From assembly GCA_022510955.1 (NCBI GenBank), contig JAFLSM010000004.1:1-64000 (forward strand): DNA of 64,000 bases, given 5' to 3'. Of the stretch, positions 29,320 to 39,579 are shown one piece after another; position 1 is the first letter of the stretch; each line of letters starts with the position of its first letter. This DNA comes from Ruminococcus sp. Lineage in GTDB: Bacteria > Bacillota > Clostridia > Oscillospirales > Acutalibacteraceae. The position numbers and the translations under genes were made by a program. Below the pieces are notes generated by a model that ran no database searches, was not told the origin of the DNA, and was given only the letters and a program-made list of their open reading frames with translations.

Positions 29320-30362
29320 ATTTCCTTTTCATCAAAATTTCCGCCTGCAATCAATTTTGCAAGCTCACACACAATCTTTAAAGTACTCTCACAATCAGAT
29401 ATATTTACAATGCAGGCAGGTGCGTGCAAATATCTGCAAGGCAGTGATACTGCCAAGGTACGCACTCCACCCCTGCTCTGGTGAATAACACCCGCATCAT
29501 TTCCCCCTGCAACTGCACGCTTATACTGTGCTCTTGCACCGCACTTTTCTGCAATTTCAAATGCAGTTTTTACAAGCTGTTTATCGTATATAGTACGTCT
29601 GTCCATAACAGAGATTACTGCACCCTGTGAAAGATTGCACACTTGCTTATTTTTATCGACCTCAGGGATATCAGCGGCAGTAGTAGTTTCAACTACAATA
29701 GCAAACTCAGGGTCAACTGTGTACGCAGCAACCTTTGCTCCACGAAGTCCTACCTCTTCCTGAACAGCGAAAACAAAGTGAGTATCGTATTCAAGCTCAC
29801 TCTTAATAAGCTCAATAAGGACATAACAGCCGAAACGGTCATCAAGAGCCTTAGACTTGATTGATATATCATTACGCTCAAAATCAGTCATGAAACTAAC
29901 GCTGTCACCAATGCAGACATATTTTTTCGCCTCATCAGCACTATCTGCACCGATATCAATATACATTTCACTAATTGCAGGCACAGAACTGCTTTCTCCG
30001 CCTTTTGTAAGATGAATAGGCTTAATACCGATAACGCCGTTTAACTTTTGCGTACCGGCTGTCACTTGTTTTCCAATCAATACTCGCTTGTCAATACCTC
30101 CGACCTCATCAAATTTAAGATAGCCATCAGAAGTGATGTCAGTAACCATAAGTCCGACCTCATCCATATGAGCAGATAACATCAACTTGTGCTTTGCTCT
30201 GCATTTTCCCTTTTTAAATACAATAAGATTGCCGAGATTGTCTGTTTTTATTTCATCAGCATAATTCTTTATTTCATTTATAATTAACTTGCGAATTTCA
30301 GACTCATCACCCGAAATACCGCTGCAAATACAAAGTTTTTCAAGCAAATCAAAGTTAATCAT
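29313..30362 (-). CDS. M42-family metallopeptidase
   Basis: LSAHMDEVGLMVT, LDDRFGCYVLIEL, AVQEEVGLRGAKVAAY; start assigned to MINFDLLEKL. Confidence 0.92.
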   Translation of the reverse strand: MINFDLLEKLCICSGISGDESEIRKLIINEIKNYADEIKTDNLGNLIVFKKGKCRAKHKLMLSAHMDEVGLMVTDITSDGYLKFDEVGGIDKRVLIGKQVTAGTQKLNGVIGIKPIHLTKGGESSSVPAISEMYIDIGADSADEAKKYVCIGDSVSFMTDFERNDISIKSKALDDRFGCYVLIELIKSELEYDTHFVFAVQEEVGLRGAKVAAYTVDPEFAIVVETTTAADIPEVDKNKQVCNLSQGAVISVMDRRTIYDKQLVKTAFEIAEKCGARAQYKRAVAGGNDAGVIHQSRGGVRTLAVSLPCRYLHAPACIVNISDCESTLKIVCELAKLIAGGNFDEKEMC

Positions 30363-31389
30363 ATACTGCACCTCCCGAAAGCACATAATCAGCAATTAAC
30401 TGTGCTGTATACTCAACATCTTTAATTGATATAACCTCGTTAGGAGTGTGCATATAACGCTGAGGAATTGAAATCACAGCAGTTTTTACTCCTGATTTAC
30501 ATACGGAAATACTGTCGGCATTTGTTCCTGTTGCAGATGAAATAGGTTCCAGCTGATACGGAATATTGTTTTGCTTTGCAAGTTCGATAAGAGAGTTTAC
30601 CATAGTTTTGTTGAGAATCGGAGAAATACAAATCATAGGTCCTTTTTGAAGTCCAATAGATGAATACTCTCCCGAAATATCAGGCTGTGACGCAAAGCTT
30701 ACATCAACTGCAATAGCTTCATCAGCTTCTACATTGAACGCACCTGTCTTTGCTCCCGTGCCAAAAGTTTCCTCCTGTGAACTCAAAAGAAATACAACCT
30801 TATAATCCAAATTATCTTTAGCATGAGACAAAATTTCTGCAACCTTTAAAAGAGCTGCAACACCGCATCTATCATCCAGACAAGCTGAGGCAATTTTGTC
30901 ACCGAGCAACATTCTCGGCTTACTCTTAAAAGTAAGAACATCACCCATTGAAATGTATTTGCTTATACTTTCTTTATCAAGTCCGAAATCAATCCAAGTT
31001 TTTGTAATCGGGGTAGACTTGTCCTCATTTCCGTCAGACAAATGTGGCGGCATACAGCACACAACACCTGTCAGAAACGGATAATTCTGAGGAAAAAACT
31101 CGGTATCCTGCAAGGTACGAACATCAATACCTCCGCACTTATCAACCTTTACAAAGCCATTATCATCAATTCCTGTCACCATAAGACCGATTCTGTCAAT
31201 ATGAGCATCCAGAAGTATAGTCTTGTTTGAGCTTTTACTATCTATAACAGCATAAACATTGCCGTTTGAGTCTAAAGAAACATCAGAGTACTGTTCAAAA
31301 TATTTTTTTACAACTTGGATTACAGGCCCTTCGCTTCCTGAAACACCGCCTACACTGCATAAATCAAAAATAATATCTTTAATTTCCAT
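30355..31389 (-). CDS. M42-family metallopeptidase, tandem paralog
   Basis: LDAHIDRIGLMVTG, CLDDRCGVAALLKVAEIL, LSSQEETFGTGAKTGAF; start assigned to MEIKDIIFDL. Confidence 0.9.
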   Translation of the reverse strand: MEIKDIIFDLCSVGGVSGSEGPVIQVVKKYFEQYSDVSLDSNGNVYAVIDSKSSNKTILLDAHIDRIGLMVTGIDDNGFVKVDKCGGIDVRTLQDTEFFPQNYPFLTGVVCCMPPHLSDGNEDKSTPITKTWIDFGLDKESISKYISMGDVLTFKSKPRMLLGDKIASACLDDRCGVAALLKVAEILSHAKDNLDYKVVFLLSSQEETFGTGAKTGAFNVEADEAIAVDVSFASQPDISGEYSSIGLQKGPMICISPILNKTMVNSLIELAKQNNIPYQLEPISSATGTNADSISVCKSGVKTAVISIPQRYMHTPNEVISIKDVEYTAQLIADYVLSGGAVYD

Positions 31390-31397
31390 AAATAAAA

Positions 31398-32789
31398 TCA
31401 CTTTAAATTATTAACGATTGACTTAAAGTGGTTACCTCTTTCTTCAAAATTCTTGTAAAGTCCAAAGCTTGCACTTGCAGGAGAAAGCGAAACTATATCG
31501 CCTTTTTCAGTCATTTTTACAGCCGCTTCAACGGCCTCTTCCATATTATTTACATTAACAATAGATATTGCGTTTTCGATGTAGTTATCGGAATTCTTAA
31601 CTGCCGCCTCAATCTTTGGAGCTGTATCACCCAAAAGAATTAACAGCTTAACCTTTTCATTAATTACAGGTCCGAGAGGCTCATACGGAATGTGCTTGTC
31701 ATATCCTCCTGCAATTATGGCAATTTTCTCATCATAAAGAGAAAGTGTTCCAAGCGCAGTGCGGGTAGGACTTGATGCGATTGAGTCATTATAGTATTTA
31801 ACACCTTTATATTCACGAACAAACTCTGCTCTGTGTGCAACACCGCCAAAAGTTCTGGCAACGCTGACGATTGTTTGAACATCAACGATACCCCAAACAG
31901 CAGAAATCGCCGCCAAGTAATTTTCTACATTATGCATACCCGGAATTTTGATATCCCTAATATTCATAATCTGAGTAACCTTGCCGTAGTCCGAATAGCA
32001 TATTGTTGTACCGTCAAGATAAGCGCCGTTATAAAGCTTTTCCTTAACACTGAACTTTGCAGTTTCACCTCTTACATCCACACTAAAGTCATCGGTGATA
32101 TCATTATCAAGGTTTAAAACAGCCTTTGAAAAAGCGTTTTGGTGCAGGATTATGTTTTTCTTTGAATCAATGTATTCCTGCATATCTTTGTGAATGTCAA
32201 GATGGTTTGGTACAAGATTTGTAACAACTGCGATATCGGGACTTTTACGCATAGAAATAAGCTGAAAACTTGACAGTTCAACAACTGCATAATCATCAGC
32301 AGAAATAGTTTCAATCTCAGGAAGAAGAGGCTTACCTATATTGCCGCCAAGATGAACATTTTTGCCTTCTGCCTTTAAAAATTCAGAAACAATGGTTGTA
32401 GTAGTTGTTTTGCCGTCAGAACCTGTGATTGCAATTGTATTGCAAGGACACAAATCAAAGAATACTTCCATTTCTGAAGTAAGTACTGTACCGTTTTCAC
32501 GAAGTTTTACAAGTTCTTCCTTATAAAAAGGTGTTCCCGGACTGCGAAAAACAATGTCTGCATCAATATTTGAAAGGTAATCATTACCCAAAATAAGCTC
32601 TGCTCCATATTCTTTTGCTTTAATTCCGTTCTCTCCGAGTGAAACAAAATCTTTTTTGTCGCAGGCAAGTACTGTTGCACCCTTATCTGCAAAAAGTTTT
32701 ATTAGAGGCAAATTGCTTGTACCAATTCCAATAAAAGCAATTCTTTTTCCTTTAATACTATTAAAAAATTTTTCAATCGAAATATTCAT
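31398..32789 (-). CDS. murD: UDP-N-acetylmuramoyl-L-alanine--D-glutamate ligase
   Basis: ITGSDGKTTTTTIVSEFL ATP-binding motif, NDSIASSPTRT, GGYDKHIPYEPL, LSPASASFGLYKNFEERG. Confidence 0.95.
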   Translation of the reverse strand: MNISIEKFFNSIKGKRIAFIGIGTSNLPLIKLFADKGATVLACDKKDFVSLGENGIKAKEYGAELILGNDYLSNIDADIVFRSPGTPFYKEELVKLRENGTVLTSEMEVFFDLCPCNTIAITGSDGKTTTTTIVSEFLKAEGKNVHLGGNIGKPLLPEIETISADDYAVVELSSFQLISMRKSPDIAVVTNLVPNHLDIHKDMQEYIDSKKNIILHQNAFSKAVLNLDNDITDDFSVDVRGETAKFSVKEKLYNGAYLDGTTICYSDYGKVTQIMNIRDIKIPGMHNVENYLAAISAVWGIVDVQTIVSVARTFGGVAHRAEFVREYKGVKYYNDSIASSPTRTALGTLSLYDEKIAIIAGGYDKHIPYEPLGPVINEKVKLLILLGDTAPKIEAAVKNSDNYIENAISIVNVNNMEEAVEAAVKMTEKGDIVSLSPASASFGLYKNFEERGNHFKSIVNNLK

Positions 32790-32926
32790 AATGTACCCCT
32801 TTACAAGATGATAATAATAAAAAACATATCTTAATAATTATACAAAGTATTGGAAAAAAATTCAACTACAAATGCAATTATTGCAATAATTATTCGTAAA
32901 TGATACAATAATTATGGTGATATAAA

Positions 32927-34285
32927 ATGCTGTATGATTTTATTATGATAGATAAGCACAAAAAAATACCGCTATACAGGCAGATTTATATGTCTGTACG
33001 AAACTCTATTGAAAACGGAAGTCTTGAAAAGGGTAGCAAACTACCGTCAATCAGACGACTAAGTGCTGACCTTGATGTATCAAAAATTACAATAACAACG
33101 GCATATGACCAACTGTGTTCTGAGGGATATATAAAAAATAAACCGCAAAGCGGATATTATGTTGAAGCAAATTTTAAAAACGCTCCTGCCTACATTGAAA
33201 ATCACAAAGAGAACAATGCACCGAATACAAATTATTTTGAATATGACTTTAGCGGCAAAAGTATTGACAAGAAAATTATTAATTTGAACGAATGGAAAAA
33301 GTGCGTTAAGGAGGTTATAAACCAAGACTATCACCTTACTTCCTACGGAAATGAGCAGGGCGAAGAAGCACTCAGAAATGCTCTGCAAAGCTATGCACTC
33401 GGTGTCAGAAGCGTCAACACAAGCTCCGATAATATTGTGGTAGGGGCCGGCACACAGCCACTCCTAAACATTATCTGTTCACTCGTCGGCACAAACAAAG
33501 TTGTTGCTGTTGCAGATTCAAGCTATGTTCAAGCGGAATATATATTCAAGAGTTACGGATATAAAATCGAATATTTTGAGAGTGACAACAGCGGTGCAAC
33601 GATAAGCTCAATGGAGCAAATAAAACCTAATATTATACTCATTAATCCGAATTTTGTTACAAGCAGTGGTGCAAGTATGCCTATAAACCGACGACTGGAA
33701 ATCATTGCATGGGCAAAGGAAAATAATACTTTAATCATTGAAGATGATTATAACGGAGAGCTCAGATACAGCACACACCCTACTCCGTGTATGCAAAACT
33801 ATGATACAGAAAATACAATTTATCTTGGTTCGTTTTCAAAAATATTGCTTCCGTCTGTAAGAATAAGCTATATGGTGCTTCCTAAAAATCTAATCTGCAA
33901 ATATCGGGAAATTAAAAGTTTTACAAATCAGACTGCATCAAAATCGGAACAGCTTGCACTGGCAAAATACATTTACAACGGTAAAATTGACATTCATCTG
34001 CGAAAAGCAAGGCGAGTTTATCTTGAAAAGAGCAAAATTATTTTAAACTCAATCAAAAGGAATTTTGACAACAATATCAAGATAATTTTTAATGAAACAT
34101 CGCTTTATGTTACCGTAAAACTTAATAATAATATTGATATGGATGGATTAATAAACAAACTAAAAGAAAACTCGGTAAATGTTATGTCTGCAAAAAGCAA
34201 TAATATACTTAATCTTAGTTTTTCCGGAATTGATGAGGAGAAAATTGACAAGGGTATTAGAATTATAAGAAAAGTGTTAAAATAA
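32927..34285 (+). CDS. MocR-type GntR/aminotransferase regulator
   Basis: N-terminal wHTH (PLYRQIYMSVRNSIENGSLEKGSKLPSIRRLSADLDVSKITITTAYDQL) fused to a PLP aminotransferase domain (IEDDYNGELRYS, YLGSFSKILLPSVRISYMVLP). Confidence 0.92.
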   Translation: MLYDFIMIDKHKKIPLYRQIYMSVRNSIENGSLEKGSKLPSIRRLSADLDVSKITITTAYDQLCSEGYIKNKPQSGYYVEANFKNAPAYIENHKENNAPNTNYFEYDFSGKSIDKKIINLNEWKKCVKEVINQDYHLTSYGNEQGEEALRNALQSYALGVRSVNTSSDNIVVGAGTQPLLNIICSLVGTNKVVAVADSSYVQAEYIFKSYGYKIEYFESDNSGATISSMEQIKPNIILINPNFVTSSGASMPINRRLEIIAWAKENNTLIIEDDYNGELRYSTHPTPCMQNYDTENTIYLGSFSKILLPSVRISYMVLPKNLICKYREIKSFTNQTASKSEQLALAKYIYNGKIDIHLRKARRVYLEKSKIILNSIKRNFDNNIKIIFNETSLYVTVKLNNNIDMDGLINKLKENSVNVMSAKSNNILNLSFSGIDEEKIDKGIRIIRKVLK

Positions 34286-34337
34286 AGCAATAGTTCACAA
34301 CCACAAAAAAATAAATATACTATATTTTTTCATTTAA

Positions 34338-34400
34338 AAATCCCCTTAGAGTAGTCTTGAAACATTTTTGTTATTTCAAATGTCTACTCTAAAGGGATTA
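34338..34400. terminator. Bidirectional hairpin terminator between the MocR-type gene and ispE
   Basis: AATCCCCTTAGAGTAGTCTTGAAA / TTTCAAATGTCTACTCTAAAGGGATT long inverted repeat at a convergent junction. Confidence 0.75.
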
Positions 34401-34436
34401 TATTATATAAAACTTAAAAACCTCAACGCAAGCATA

Positions 34437-35306
34437 TTATTCTACAGTGCAGCCGCACTTAATCGGCTTGCACAAAAAGACTTCGCTATATTCTTCTTTT
34501 AACTTTTCATAGCATTTTTTTGCTCTGCGAGTGGAAGTAAATACAGCAAAAACAGCAGAACCTGAGCCACTCATTCCAACGCCTCTTGCCTTTAACTTAA
34601 GCATTTTTCCTTTAAGGTCAATAACCTCAGGAATTTGAAGAGCAAGCTCGAAATCGTTGAAAATTGTAGTTGTAATGCGAAAAATATCACGACTGTAGAG
34701 TGATTTTACCATCTCATTTGTATATGACGGATGGGGATTTAAGGCGTCAACCTTGCGATAAGCATCAGCAGTTGATACGCTTACAGCGTTCGGCTTTGCA
34801 ATAACAATGTTTTCACATCTGAATGACGGTAACTTTTTAATATTAGTTCCTATTCCTGTGCAAAGCTGAGTACCGCCAACAAGACAAAACGGAACATCTG
34901 CACCGATTTTTTCACCTATTTCATGCATTTCCTTTTGTTTAAGCATTGTGCCAAACATTGCATTGAGTCCCATAATCACAGCAGCGCCGTCACTGCTACC
35001 GCCTGCAAGGCCTGCTTGTGTCGGAATTTTCTTGTTAATGTCAATGTGTACACCCTTAACATCCATTTTATTATAATCAAAAAAACGTTTTGCAGCCTTG
35101 TAACAAATATTGCTTTCATCACAAGGAACGCCGTCGTAATTGCAGGAAATTGTAATATTGCCGCTGTCATTATCGGTTATTGTGACTTCATCATATAAGT
35201 CAACAGCCTGCATTACGGTTTCGATATTATGATAGCCGTCAGGGCGTTTGCCCGTTACATCAAGCGAAAGATTAATCTTTGCAGGTGCAAGTACCTTAAT
35301 TTCCAT
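34437..35306 (-). CDS. ispE: 4-diphosphocytidyl-2-C-methyl-D-erythritol kinase
   Basis: APAKINLSLDVTGKRPDGYHNIETVMQ, IPTQAGLAGGSSDGAAVI, VGMSGSGSAVFAVF GHMP kinase motifs. Confidence 0.95.
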   Translation of the reverse strand: MEIKVLAPAKINLSLDVTGKRPDGYHNIETVMQAVDLYDEVTITDNDSGNITISCNYDGVPCDESNICYKAAKRFFDYNKMDVKGVHIDINKKIPTQAGLAGGSSDGAAVIMGLNAMFGTMLKQKEMHEIGEKIGADVPFCLVGGTQLCTGIGTNIKKLPSFRCENIVIAKPNAVSVSTADAYRKVDALNPHPSYTNEMVKSLYSRDIFRITTTIFNDFELALQIPEVIDLKGKMLKLKARGVGMSGSGSAVFAVFTSTRRAKKCYEKLKEEYSEVFLCKPIKCGCTVE

Positions 35307-36477
35307 TTTTTAATTCCTCAAGAAATTCACCAATGCGCTTAAGTGCAATTTTTAGGTGATTGATTGAATACGAATATGATACACGCACAAAACCTTCTCC
35401 GCACTTACCAAAGGCAGTTCCGGGAACAACCGCAATGTGCTTATCCATAATAAGTCGAGTACAAAATTCTTCTGATGTAAGTCCGGTGCTTTTGATACAA
35501 GGAAAAACATAGAAAGCACCAAGTGGTTCAAAGCAGGTAAGTCCCATTGAATTAAAGCTGTCAACAACAAAACGGCGACGCATATCATACTCGTCACGCA
35601 TTTTTTCAACATCTTTATCACCATTACGCAATGCCTCAATAGCAGCATACTGCGCTGTTGTAGGAGATGACATAATTCCGTACTGATGGAGCTTAAGCAT
35701 TTGCGAAATAATTGCCTCAGGACCAAGTGCATATCCAAGTCGCCAACCGGTCATTGCATATGATTTAGAAAAACCGTTTATAACAATAGTACGCTCACGC
35801 ATACCATCAATAGACGCAATGGAAACAGGAGTCAAACCTCCATATGTAAGCTCAGAGTAAATCTCATCCGACAGTACAAGCAAATCATTCTCAATGACAA
35901 TCTTTGCAATCTCCTCAAGGTCATGCTTTTCCATAATAGCACCTGTAGGATTATTAGGAAACGGCAACACCAAAAGCTTTGTTTTGTCGGTAATTGCAGC
36001 CTTTAAATCGTCAGCCTTAAGTCTGAAATTATCCTCATTTCGAGTGTTGATGATTACAGGAGTACCGCCTGCCATAACTGTCAGAGGCTCATAACATACA
36101 AAGGAAGGCTCAGGAATAATAACCTCATCACCCTTTTCAATTATACATCTGAAAGCAAGGTCAATAGCTTCGCTGCCGCCAACAGATACAAGCACTTCTG
36201 ACTTTGAGTCATATGAAACATTAAATCTTCTTTTGTAATATTTACAGATTTCAGAAGTAAGTTCTGCAAAACCACGGTTTGGAGAATACCATGTCTTGCC
36301 TTTTTCCAAAGTTCTTATTCCTTCATCTCGTATATGCCATGGGGTCTGAAAATCAGGTTCACCAACACTTAATGAGATTACATCATCCATTTCATTGGCA
36401 ATATCAAAAAACTTTCTGATTCCAGATGGCTTTATTGTAGTAATATTTTTATTCAGGTATTTTTCGTAGTCAATCAC
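35296..36477 (-). CDS. Class I/II PLP-dependent aminotransferase
   Basis: LPFPNNPTGAIM, LSDEIYSELTYGG, INGFSKSYAMTGWRLGY. Confidence 0.93.
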   Translation of the reverse strand: MIDYEKYLNKNITTIKPSGIRKFFDIANEMDDVISLSVGEPDFQTPWHIRDEGIRTLEKGKTWYSPNRGFAELTSEICKYYKRRFNVSYDSKSEVLVSVGGSEAIDLAFRCIIEKGDEVIIPEPSFVCYEPLTVMAGGTPVIINTRNEDNFRLKADDLKAAITDKTKLLVLPFPNNPTGAIMEKHDLEEIAKIVIENDLLVLSDEIYSELTYGGLTPVSIASIDGMRERTIVINGFSKSYAMTGWRLGYALGPEAIISQMLKLHQYGIMSSPTTAQYAAIEALRNGDKDVEKMRDEYDMRRRFVVDSFNSMGLTCFEPLGAFYVFPCIKSTGLTSEEFCTRLIMDKHIAVVPGTAFGKCGEGFVRVSYSYSINHLKIALKRIGEFLEELKNGN

Positions 36478-36956
36478 AGGATTAAATTCCTCCCGTCAGA
36501 GCACTCTTTGCAGTCTTTAAGATTCATTCCTCTGTCCTTATATCTGCGAAGGATAAAGTGCGTGCTTGTTGAAACAACACTTTCCATTGTAGAGAGCTTT
36601 TTGGCAACAAACATTGCAATTTCCTGCATTGTTTCACCTCTTACAATAAGCGCAAAATCATAAGCACCAGCCATAAGATAAACTGTTTCAACCTCTTCAA
36701 AGGCCATACATTGCTCTGCCATTTCATCAAAACCTGTTTCCTTCTTTGGGGTTACCTTGAGTTCAATCAGAGCTTCCACAAAGCTGTCCTCAACCTCTTC
36801 CCAATTTACAACGGCCTGATAGCCTTTGATGATACCCTTGTTTGTATATTCCTTGATTTGAGCCTTGATGTAATCCTCAGGCTCACCAAGCATTGTAGCC
36901 AACTCTGCTGTTGTAAACTCAGAATTGGTATTTAACAACTTTAGCAATTTATCCAT
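36474..36956 (-). CDS. Lrp/AsnC-family transcriptional regulator
   Basis: N-terminal HTH (LLKLLNTNSEFTTAELATMLGEPEDYIKAQIKEY), C-terminal RAM/ACT-like domain; overlaps the aminotransferase start. Confidence 0.87.
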   Translation of the reverse strand: MDKLLKLLNTNSEFTTAELATMLGEPEDYIKAQIKEYTNKGIIKGYQAVVNWEEVEDSFVEALIELKVTPKKETGFDEMAEQCMAFEEVETVYLMAGAYDFALIVRGETMQEIAMFVAKKLSTMESVVSTSTHFILRRYKDRGMNLKDCKECSDGRNLIL

Positions 36957-37022
36957 AAAATTTCCTCCCCTTGATGTCTGTAACAAATAATAAAAATTTG
37001 ACTGACATTGAAATTTATAATA

Positions 37023-37508
37023 TTATACCGCCTGCGTCGCACGATTGTCAACCGTGTTTATGAGGTTAATACATATGCATGTTGCAATAGATATAATTTC
37101 ATTTACATCATCAAATACATTAAGTTCATAGTCAGAACCTACTGTTTTGTGCGTTGCAATAACGGAATTGTCAACATCCATAATGCCAAAATTCTTTGAA
37201 ACTGCCTCACCTGCAATATGCCAATTCACTCCGTAAAATCGACATTTAATTTCAGACGAAACAGGCACGCACACAAATCTTACCATACGGCTTTTATCTT
37301 TGATTGAATAGGCGCTTACATTACATATTTGCATTTTTCGCACCTTACAGATTAAATCACCGTTGATTGAAGTCAGTTCAAAGCCTGAAAAACCTTTTTT
37401 CTTTTTAGGAATAATATAGTATTTTTCATAGCCTTGCTCATTAAAAATAACAAATGCTGTTTTGTCTGCTGATATATTACGCCTGATAAACAATTTCATA
37501 TGAATCAC
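37023..37508 (-). CDS. Hypothetical protein, possibly LURP-one/Tubby-like fold
   Basis: Beta-rich ~160 aa ORF with a family-like layout (KLFIRRNISADKTAFVIFNEQGYEKYYI...GVNWHIAGEAVSKNFGIMDVDNSVIATHKT). Confidence 0.55.
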   Translation of the reverse strand: MIHMKLFIRRNISADKTAFVIFNEQGYEKYYIIPKKKKGFSGFELTSINGDLICKVRKMQICNVSAYSIKDKSRMVRFVCVPVSSEIKCRFYGVNWHIAGEAVSKNFGIMDVDNSVIATHKTVGSDYELNVFDDVNEIISIATCICINLINTVDNRATQAV

Positions 37509-37534
37509 CGCATAATAAGTTTGATAGTAGTTAA

Positions 37535-39463
37535 TTAATCTTCATTTTCCAAATCTTTAAGCCACAATTTTACCGAGGCATCGCTCGGCATTCTCCAGTC
37601 CCCTCTTGGAGACAGAGTTACAGAACCAACCTTTGGACCGTCAGGCAAACAAGAGCGTTTGAACTGCTGTGTAAAAAAGCGTTTTACAAAGACTGTCAGC
37701 CATTCTTTTATGACAGCATTGTCATATTTGTCGGCAAATGAAAGCTTTGCAAGATAATATATTTTACTTGGAGCAAAACCAAATCGTACCAAATAATAAA
37801 GGAAAAAGTCATGCAATTCATAAGGACCGACTACATCCTCAGTTTTTTGAGCAATTTCACCGTTATTATCAGGCGGTAAAAGTTCGGGACTAACAGGAGT
37901 ATCAAGCACATCAAGCAATACATTTTTTAATATTCCGTCAGATTTTTCGGCTTCATATGCTGTAAGATAGCGCACAAGGGTTTTAGGAATTGATACATTG
38001 ACTGCATACATACTCATATGATCACCGTTATATGTTGCCCAACCGAGTGCAAGTTCCGAAAGGTCGCCCGTGCCGATTACAAGCCCGTTGTACTTATTTG
38101 ATAAATCCATAAGTATCTGAGTGCGTTCACGAGCCTGTGAATTTTCATATGTTATGTTTGTAATAGCTTCATCATGATTTATATCAGAAAAATGCTGACG
38201 GACAGCAAGAGTAATGTCAATATCCTCAAAAGATACACCATATGCCTCTGCAAGCAGTTGCGCATTCGACTTTGTACGCTTGGTCGTTCCAAAACAAGGC
38301 ATTGTTACTGCGTGTATGTTTTTGCGGTCGAGTGAAAGCATATCAAAAGCGTGAACACAAACTATAAGTGCTAATGTGCTGTCAAGACCGCCTGAAAGTC
38401 CGATAACAACATTTTTTATACCTGTGTGGGCAAGTCGTGTTGCAAGTCCTGTTGCCTGCATTGTGATAATTTCTTCACAGCGATTTGCAAGGTCAGTTTT
38501 ATCGGTAGGAACGAATGGTGTTTGAGCAAAGGTGCGTGAAAGCTTTGTTTGCTTAATATCCATATCAAATGCAGAGAAATAAATTTTATCGTCATTGTTG
38601 CAAGTGTAAGTGCTTATTCTTCTGCGCTCGGAAGAAAGTTTTTCAACATCTATGTCCGCATAAGTTATTCCTGTGGTAAAACGCTTGCTCTCGGCAAGAA
38701 TACTTGCATTTTCTGAAATTATATTTTGACCTGAAAAGACCATATCGGTCGTGCTTTCACCAAAGCCTGAATCAGAATATATATAACCGCAAACGAGCTT
38801 GCCACTCTGCATTTTGACTAAGTCCCGTCTGTATTGTGCCTTGCCTATAACATCGTCAGAGGTTGATAAATTACATATTATGTTTGCACCGGCAGTCGCA
38901 AGATATACCGAAGGTGAATTTGACACCCATAAATCCTCACAAATTTCAACAGCAAAGCTAAAGTCTGGCATTTGCTTAGACTTAAATATGATATTTGTCG
39001 AAAAGTCAACTTCACCGCATCCTGCATATTCAAAGAAAAATTCATCAGAATCTGCTCCGCTTGTAAAGTGACGGGCTTCGTAAAATTCACTGTAGTTTGG
39101 AATATTGATTTTTGGAACAATTCCAAGTATATCACCCTTAAAAATGACAACTGCACAGTTAAAAAGTGACTGTCTGTGTGGAATTGGAGTACCTACAACC
39201 GAAACTATATCGAGGTTATCGGTTGCCTTAACAATTTTTTCTATAGCATTTTCTGCTGCCTTTAGTAATGTTGACTGCAAAAACAAATCAGAACATGTAT
39301 AACCTGTTACACAAAGTTCAGGAAAAACAATCAATGAAGCTCCGTTTTTATGAGCCTCTTCGATCTGTGCAATTATTTGATTTGCGTTAAACTCACAATC
39401 GGCAACTCTGATTTGCGGTGTAGCCGCTGCAACCTTTACAAAACCATATTTCAAATTTATCAT
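37535..39463 (-). CDS. nadE: Glutamine-dependent NAD(+) synthase
   Basis: N-terminal nitrilase-type amidase domain (LIVFPELCVTGYTCSDLF, VEICEDLW) plus synthetase domain (VIGLSGGLDSTLALIV, GTGDLSELALGWATYNGDHMSMYAVN). Confidence 0.95.
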   Translation of the reverse strand: MINLKYGFVKVAAATPQIRVADCEFNANQIIAQIEEAHKNGASLIVFPELCVTGYTCSDLFLQSTLLKAAENAIEKIVKATDNLDIVSVVGTPIPHRQSLFNCAVVIFKGDILGIVPKINIPNYSEFYEARHFTSGADSDEFFFEYAGCGEVDFSTNIIFKSKQMPDFSFAVEICEDLWVSNSPSVYLATAGANIICNLSTSDDVIGKAQYRRDLVKMQSGKLVCGYIYSDSGFGESTTDMVFSGQNIISENASILAESKRFTTGITYADIDVEKLSSERRRISTYTCNNDDKIYFSAFDMDIKQTKLSRTFAQTPFVPTDKTDLANRCEEIITMQATGLATRLAHTGIKNVVIGLSGGLDSTLALIVCVHAFDMLSLDRKNIHAVTMPCFGTTKRTKSNAQLLAEAYGVSFEDIDITLAVRQHFSDINHDEAITNITYENSQARERTQILMDLSNKYNGLVIGTGDLSELALGWATYNGDHMSMYAVNVSIPKTLVRYLTAYEAEKSDGILKNVLLDVLDTPVSPELLPPDNNGEIAQKTEDVVGPYELHDFFLYYLVRFGFAPSKIYYLAKLSFADKYDNAVIKEWLTVFVKRFFTQQFKRSCLPDGPKVGSVTLSPRGDWRMPSDASVKLWLKDLENED

Positions 39464-39475
39464 TCCTTAAAATTA

Positions 39476-39518
39476 TAATAACCGCAGGATAAAATACACC
39501 TACGGTTATTATACATCA
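39476..39518 (-). terminator. Intrinsic terminator downstream of the dockerin gene
   Basis: ATAATAACCGCAGG...CCTACGGTTATTAT inverted repeat in the gap before nadE. Confidence 0.7.
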
Positions 39519-39579
39519 TTTAATTAAATTATACAAGATTTACGGATAATTAAAACATATGTCTACAAAATAAGAAATT

